A DNA stretch of 64,000 nucleotides from Luteolibacter yonseiensis (lineage in GTDB: Bacteria > Verrucomicrobiota > Verrucomicrobiia > Verrucomicrobiales > Akkermansiaceae). The stretch spans positions 682,001 through 746,000 of the forward strand of contig NZ_JAENIK010000011.1 of assembly GCF_016595465.1 (NCBI RefSeq), written 5' to 3'. Shown here one piece after another: positions 61,167 through 64,000 of this stretch; the first letter of the stretch is position 1; the number at the start of each line of letters is the position of its first letter. The notes beneath the pieces were generated by a model, which saw nothing but the letters and a program-made list of their open reading frames with translations, was not told the DNA's origin and did not search any database. Made by a program: the position numbers and the translations under genes.

Positions 61167-62977
61167 AAACCATCCTCACATTTATCCTATCCGCTTCCGC
61201 GCTGGTGGCTCAATCCACCGGTGATTTTCTTTGGCAGAAAAAGACATCCACGGGCTACACACCGGTCGCCGTCACGCCTCAGAACGGGAAAATCATCTCG
61301 TGGTCCGGCGGTAATCCGATCAGCATCGATCCGCCGAACTCCGCAATTTGGGGTAGCATCACCGGAACGCTGTCGAATCAGACGGACCTTTCCACCGCCC
61401 TCGGGCTGAAAGCCACCACGACGGCGCTGACTGCCGAGACCAGCGCGAGGACCGCCGCAGACCTACTCAAGGCTGGAATCAACGGGGAGCTGATCAGCGC
61501 GGCGAATTTCCGGAGCGCGCTCTCACTGACGACGAAGAGCGGGTTTGATGCCGCGGCGACCGATGGCGATTTCGTCTACCAGAACAGCGGGCTTGGAACC
61601 CCGACGAGCGGAGCAATCAGCATGGCGAGCGTCACCGTCACCGGCACCAAGGCGCAATTCGATACGGCCGCGACCGACGGCAACTTCGTCTGGACCGGGA
61701 GCGATGCGACCTTGAACACCCTCAAGATTACCAGCACCTCACAAAACAACTTCCTCCTGTCTCCGACTCCGGCAATGACGACGGGCGGGAGCAATACGGT
61801 TGCGGGAGTTGGCGCTGGCGCTCTTGCTGACACTGGATTCGAAAATACCTTTTACGGCTATCAGGCCGGGAGCCAGGTGAACGGCGGCGGAGGCGATCCA
61901 CTGCTGTCCGGAGCGCTCAATACCTACATTGGATCTTACGCCGGGGCGAACTCGACAACCACGGTAGCCAATACCTTTGTTGGCCAAAAGGCGGGCATTT
62001 CCTCGACCACGAACGGATACAACGTGGCCGTGGGCAAATCGGCCTTCGCCAACAACTTCACCTCGAACAACGGCGTTTACATCGGAGCCGGTGCCGCAGA
62101 GTTCGCCGATCACACAGGACTCGGAAACACCGTGATAGGTCGTTCCGCCGCAAGATACATGAGCGGGACAGCGGCTTACAATACCTTCATGGGCAACGGC
62201 ACCGCCGAGGGAACATCGTTAAATCCGGTCACCGGATCCAACAACTTAGGGCTCGGACGGGAGGCCCTGGTGGCTCTCCGGAGCGCGAACAACGTCACCG
62301 CTGTCGGTTCCCAGTCCATGCGGATGCTGACAACGGGGGGAAGTAATACGGCCGTGGGGTATCAGGCCTTGGACAAGCTCACGGTGAACACCGGGAACAC
62401 GGCCGTCGGTGCCCAAGCCGGACTGAACATCACGGGACAGCAAAACGTCGCAATCGGTTCGGGTGCCGGCCCCACCACCGGCGCGGAATACAACGTCACG
62501 ATTGGCAACGACGCCGGCAGCACCCTGACGGGTAGCAGCAATGTCCTGCTTGGCCACAAGGTCGGTGAAAACCTTCCGGCCGCCACGTTCAACTCCTTCA
62601 TCGTTGGGTCGGATTCATCTCCCATTCAAACGGTGGCGTTCGGGAAGGGTCTGCAATCGGCAACGCCGGCATCCGTGAACATCAACACCACCCGAGGCCT
62701 CGGCACGAACATCGCCGGCGGCGACATGAACCTACGCCCGGGCGCGGGAACCGGAACCGGCGCGGGCGGCAAGCTCACCATTTTCACCGCCCCGGCCGGA
62801 TCGAGCAGTTCGACTTTGAACGGCCTGGTGAACGCCGCGCAATTCGACGCGAGCACCACGGCCGGCGACACGCGATTCCTCCTCTACGACGTCGATTCCG
62901 GAACCCTGAAACGCGTCTCCGTCGGTGCCGCGGACTCCGGTGGCTCAGGATTCAAATTGCTCCGCATCCCCAACTGA
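61163..62977 (+). CDS. Tail fibre-like protein with signal-like N-terminus and beta-roll repeats
   Basis: A 604-residue protein. The start MKTILTFILSASALVAQS looks like a signal peptide. Residues 195-480 hold repeats of N(T/V)(A/V)(V/I)G...AG type (NTAVGYQAL, NTAVGAQAGL, NVAIGSGAG), like the collagen-like or YadA-head left-handed beta-roll of trimeric adhesins. A short C-terminal domain follows. Probably the receptor-binding fibre; a signal peptide is unexpected for a virion part. Confidence 0.7.
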   Translation: MKTILTFILSASALVAQSTGDFLWQKKTSTGYTPVAVTPQNGKIISWSGGNPISIDPPNSAIWGSITGTLSNQTDLSTALGLKATTTALTAETSARTAADLLKAGINGELISAANFRSALSLTTKSGFDAAATDGDFVYQNSGLGTPTSGAISMASVTVTGTKAQFDTAATDGNFVWTGSDATLNTLKITSTSQNNFLLSPTPAMTTGGSNTVAGVGAGALADTGFENTFYGYQAGSQVNGGGGDPLLSGALNTYIGSYAGANSTTTVANTFVGQKAGISSTTNGYNVAVGKSAFANNFTSNNGVYIGAGAAEFADHTGLGNTVIGRSAARYMSGTAAYNTFMGNGTAEGTSLNPVTGSNNLGLGREALVALRSANNVTAVGSQSMRMLTTGGSNTAVGYQALDKLTVNTGNTAVGAQAGLNITGQQNVAIGSGAGPTTGAEYNVTIGNDAGSTLTGSSNVLLGHKVGENLPAATFNSFIVGSDSSPIQTVAFGKGLQSATPASVNINTTRGLGTNIAGGDMNLRPGAGTGTGAGGKLTIFTAPAGSSSSTLNGLVNAAQFDASTTAGDTRFLLYDVDSGTLKRVSVGAADSGGSGFKLLRIPN

Positions 62978-62993
62978 TCAGCCACCTGAAACC

Positions 62994-63326
62994 ATGTCAC
63001 GCGACGAACTCCACGCCATTGCCCAAGCCGACACCCCAGAGGGCGTCCAAGTCCCGAACACCATGCCCGGCCTGATCGCCTGGGGATTCATGCGATTCGG
63101 CACCAACGCCATGATCATGATGATTTGCTTGGGCGTCGGCGGCTATGCCCTCAAAGGCATCTACGCCGATCTCGGCAGGTCAAACATGATCGTGCTCGAG
63201 ATGGTCCGCGCCCAGACCACATCCAACACCCGTCTGGAATCAACCCTCGCGGAGCTTGCCCGTCAGGTCGAGAACAACACCCGGGCCATCACCGATCTCC
63301 AACGCACCACCACCCGAAATCAATAA
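62994..63326 (+). CDS. Holin-like membrane protein with coiled coil
   Basis: A 110-residue protein with one or two hydrophobic segments (LIAWGFMRFGTNAMIMMICLGVGGYALKGIY) and a C-terminal coiled coil (NTRLESTLAELARQVENNTRAITDL), like XhlA-type lysis proteins. Placed just before the endolysin. Confidence 0.6.
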   Translation: MSRDELHAIAQADTPEGVQVPNTMPGLIAWGFMRFGTNAMIMMICLGVGGYALKGIYADLGRSNMIVLEMVRAQTTSNTRLESTLAELARQVENNTRAITDLQRTTTRNQ

Positions 63327-63343
63327 TTCCAACCACCACTCCA

Positions 63344-63784
63344 ATGACCGACTTCCGCACATTTCCCGAATTCTTCGAAACCCTCGACGTGAAACATTTC
63401 CGTGCCGAGGAGTTCACCGAATACTTTGCCACCCGTCGCCGGGGCGTCACAAACTCCACCCCTCCTAGGGAGATCTGGGGGAACATCACGCCAACTATCA
63501 GGATCGTGGACGCTCTCCGCGCTCACTTCGGCCGTCCCATCGTCCTGCTCTCCAGTTATCGCTCTCCGGCCTACAATGCCGCCATCGGCGATGCCGCGCC
63601 CAAGTCGTTCCATATGCAGTTCAAGGCTCTGGACATCGCGGTGAGTGGCAAGACTCCCCGCCAAGTGTTCGCGGTGCTCGACCAGTGGCGCAAGGAAGGC
63701 AAGTTCAAGGGCGGGCTCGGCCTCTACAGCACCTTTGTCCACATCGATACCCGCGGTAACAATGCCACCTGGGGCGACGTCTGA
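63344..63784 (+). CDS. Endolysin, M15-type peptidase
   Basis: A 146-residue zinc peptidase: SSYRSPAYNAAIGDAAPKSFHMQFKALDI carries His90 and Asp97, and TFVHIDTRG carries His133, the metal ligands of the M15 (D-Ala-D-Ala/L-Ala-D-Glu) family. It cuts peptidoglycan peptides at lysis. No signal peptide, so it needs a holin. Confidence 0.88.
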   Translation: MTDFRTFPEFFETLDVKHFRAEEFTEYFATRRRGVTNSTPPREIWGNITPTIRIVDALRAHFGRPIVLLSSYRSPAYNAAIGDAAPKSFHMQFKALDIAVSGKTPRQVFAVLDQWRKEGKFKGGLGLYSTFVHIDTRGNNATWGDV

Positions 63785-63855
63785 CCGCCGACGCTAATTT
63801 TCCTACTCGCCCCCGGTTAACAAAAGTTAACATTTTGGGGGTTCGAAGGGCCTGA

Positions 63856-63882
63856 GCCACCCCTTGACGGGGGTGGCCTTTT
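63856..63882 (+). terminator. Rho-independent terminator of the late operon
   Basis: Stem GCCACCCC (63856-63863) / GGGGTGGC (63870-63877) with a 6-base loop, followed by CTTTT. Upstream, GTTAAC occurs twice (63816-63821, 63826-63831) and could form a second small hairpin. Confidence 0.8.
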
Positions 63883-63899
63883 GATGTTCATGTGAACGC

Positions 63900-64000
63900 A
63901 TGGACATCCTAGACGCCAAGGACCCGGGGCGCGTCGCGCGGGTCCGCGAGATGCTGCTCCGCACCATCAACAGCGAAAACCCGGCGAAGAAGCACGGCAA
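63900..64000 (+). CDS. Open frame at the right edge (partial)
   Basis: ATG 63900 opens a frame, MDILDAKDPGRVARVREMLL..., that runs off the window. It sits after the late terminator and a GTTCA-TG-TGAAC dyad at 63886-63897. Too short to identify; it may be another phage gene. Confidence 0.45.
   Translation, partial: MDILDAKDPGRVARVREMLLRTINSENPAKKHG

Overview
The window is high-GC bacterial DNA that fits a Verrucomicrobiota chromosome (Luteolibacter/Haloferula-like; inferred, not proven). The clues are a PEP-CTERM exported protein (22386-23183), a secreted protein with the C-terminal YRVQRST...FYRL module common in this phylum (23666-25378), a large TPR-bearing Ser/Thr kinase (25778-28012), and divergent ExbB/ExbD/TonB-like genes. 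It has two parts.

Host part, 1-28069: an SbmA/YddA-type ABC exporter cut by the left edge; a phospholipase D/cardiolipin synthase-like protein; pyrE; an ExbB-ExbD-TonB-like operon whose ExbD lacks the usual membrane Asp; lepA; a low-GC methyltransferase followed by a possible LepA remnant; an N-acetylmuramoyl-alanine amidase; folP; acylphosphatase; a GH78-like glycosidase; an exonuclease-endonuclease-phosphatase lipoprotein; an RmlD-like reductase; manC; ruvX (no normal start codon, behind an inverted repeat); truA; a fused GT4 glycosyltransferase/LpxH-like phosphoesterase; a PEP-CTERM protein; tRNA-Ile(CAT); a GH18-like secreted protein; and the kinase.

Prophage part, about 28070 to beyond the right edge: a temperate, HK97-like siphophage. 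The left end carries the 3' end of a tRNA-Ser gene (att half-site) next to a tyrosine integrase, so the complete tRNA-Ser should lie right of the window. Next come a lysogeny region with two cargo genes (a glycosyltransferase and a secreted protein), a repressor-like gene facing a divergent operator region, and a tightly overlapping rightward early operon. That operon holds small proteins, RusA, a J-domain protein split by a 23-bp tandem duplication, a DUF5131 protein, two DNA methyltransferases, two PP-loop (PAPS-reductase-like) proteins and a replication O-like protein with iteron-like repeats inside its gene. The late operon runs HNH, terminases, portal, protease, capsid, connectors, tail tube, frameshifted tail chaperone, tape measure, tail proteins, two glycosyltransferase-like genes, a fibre module, a holin-like protein and an M15 endolysin, then a terminator.

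The most unusual items are the glycosyltransferase pair directly behind a Ser-rich tail protein, the split J-domain gene, the O-gene iterons, a dyad element repeated in front of the portal gene and the fibre module, and the ExbD substitution. All function calls come from motif reading by eye; no database search was run.
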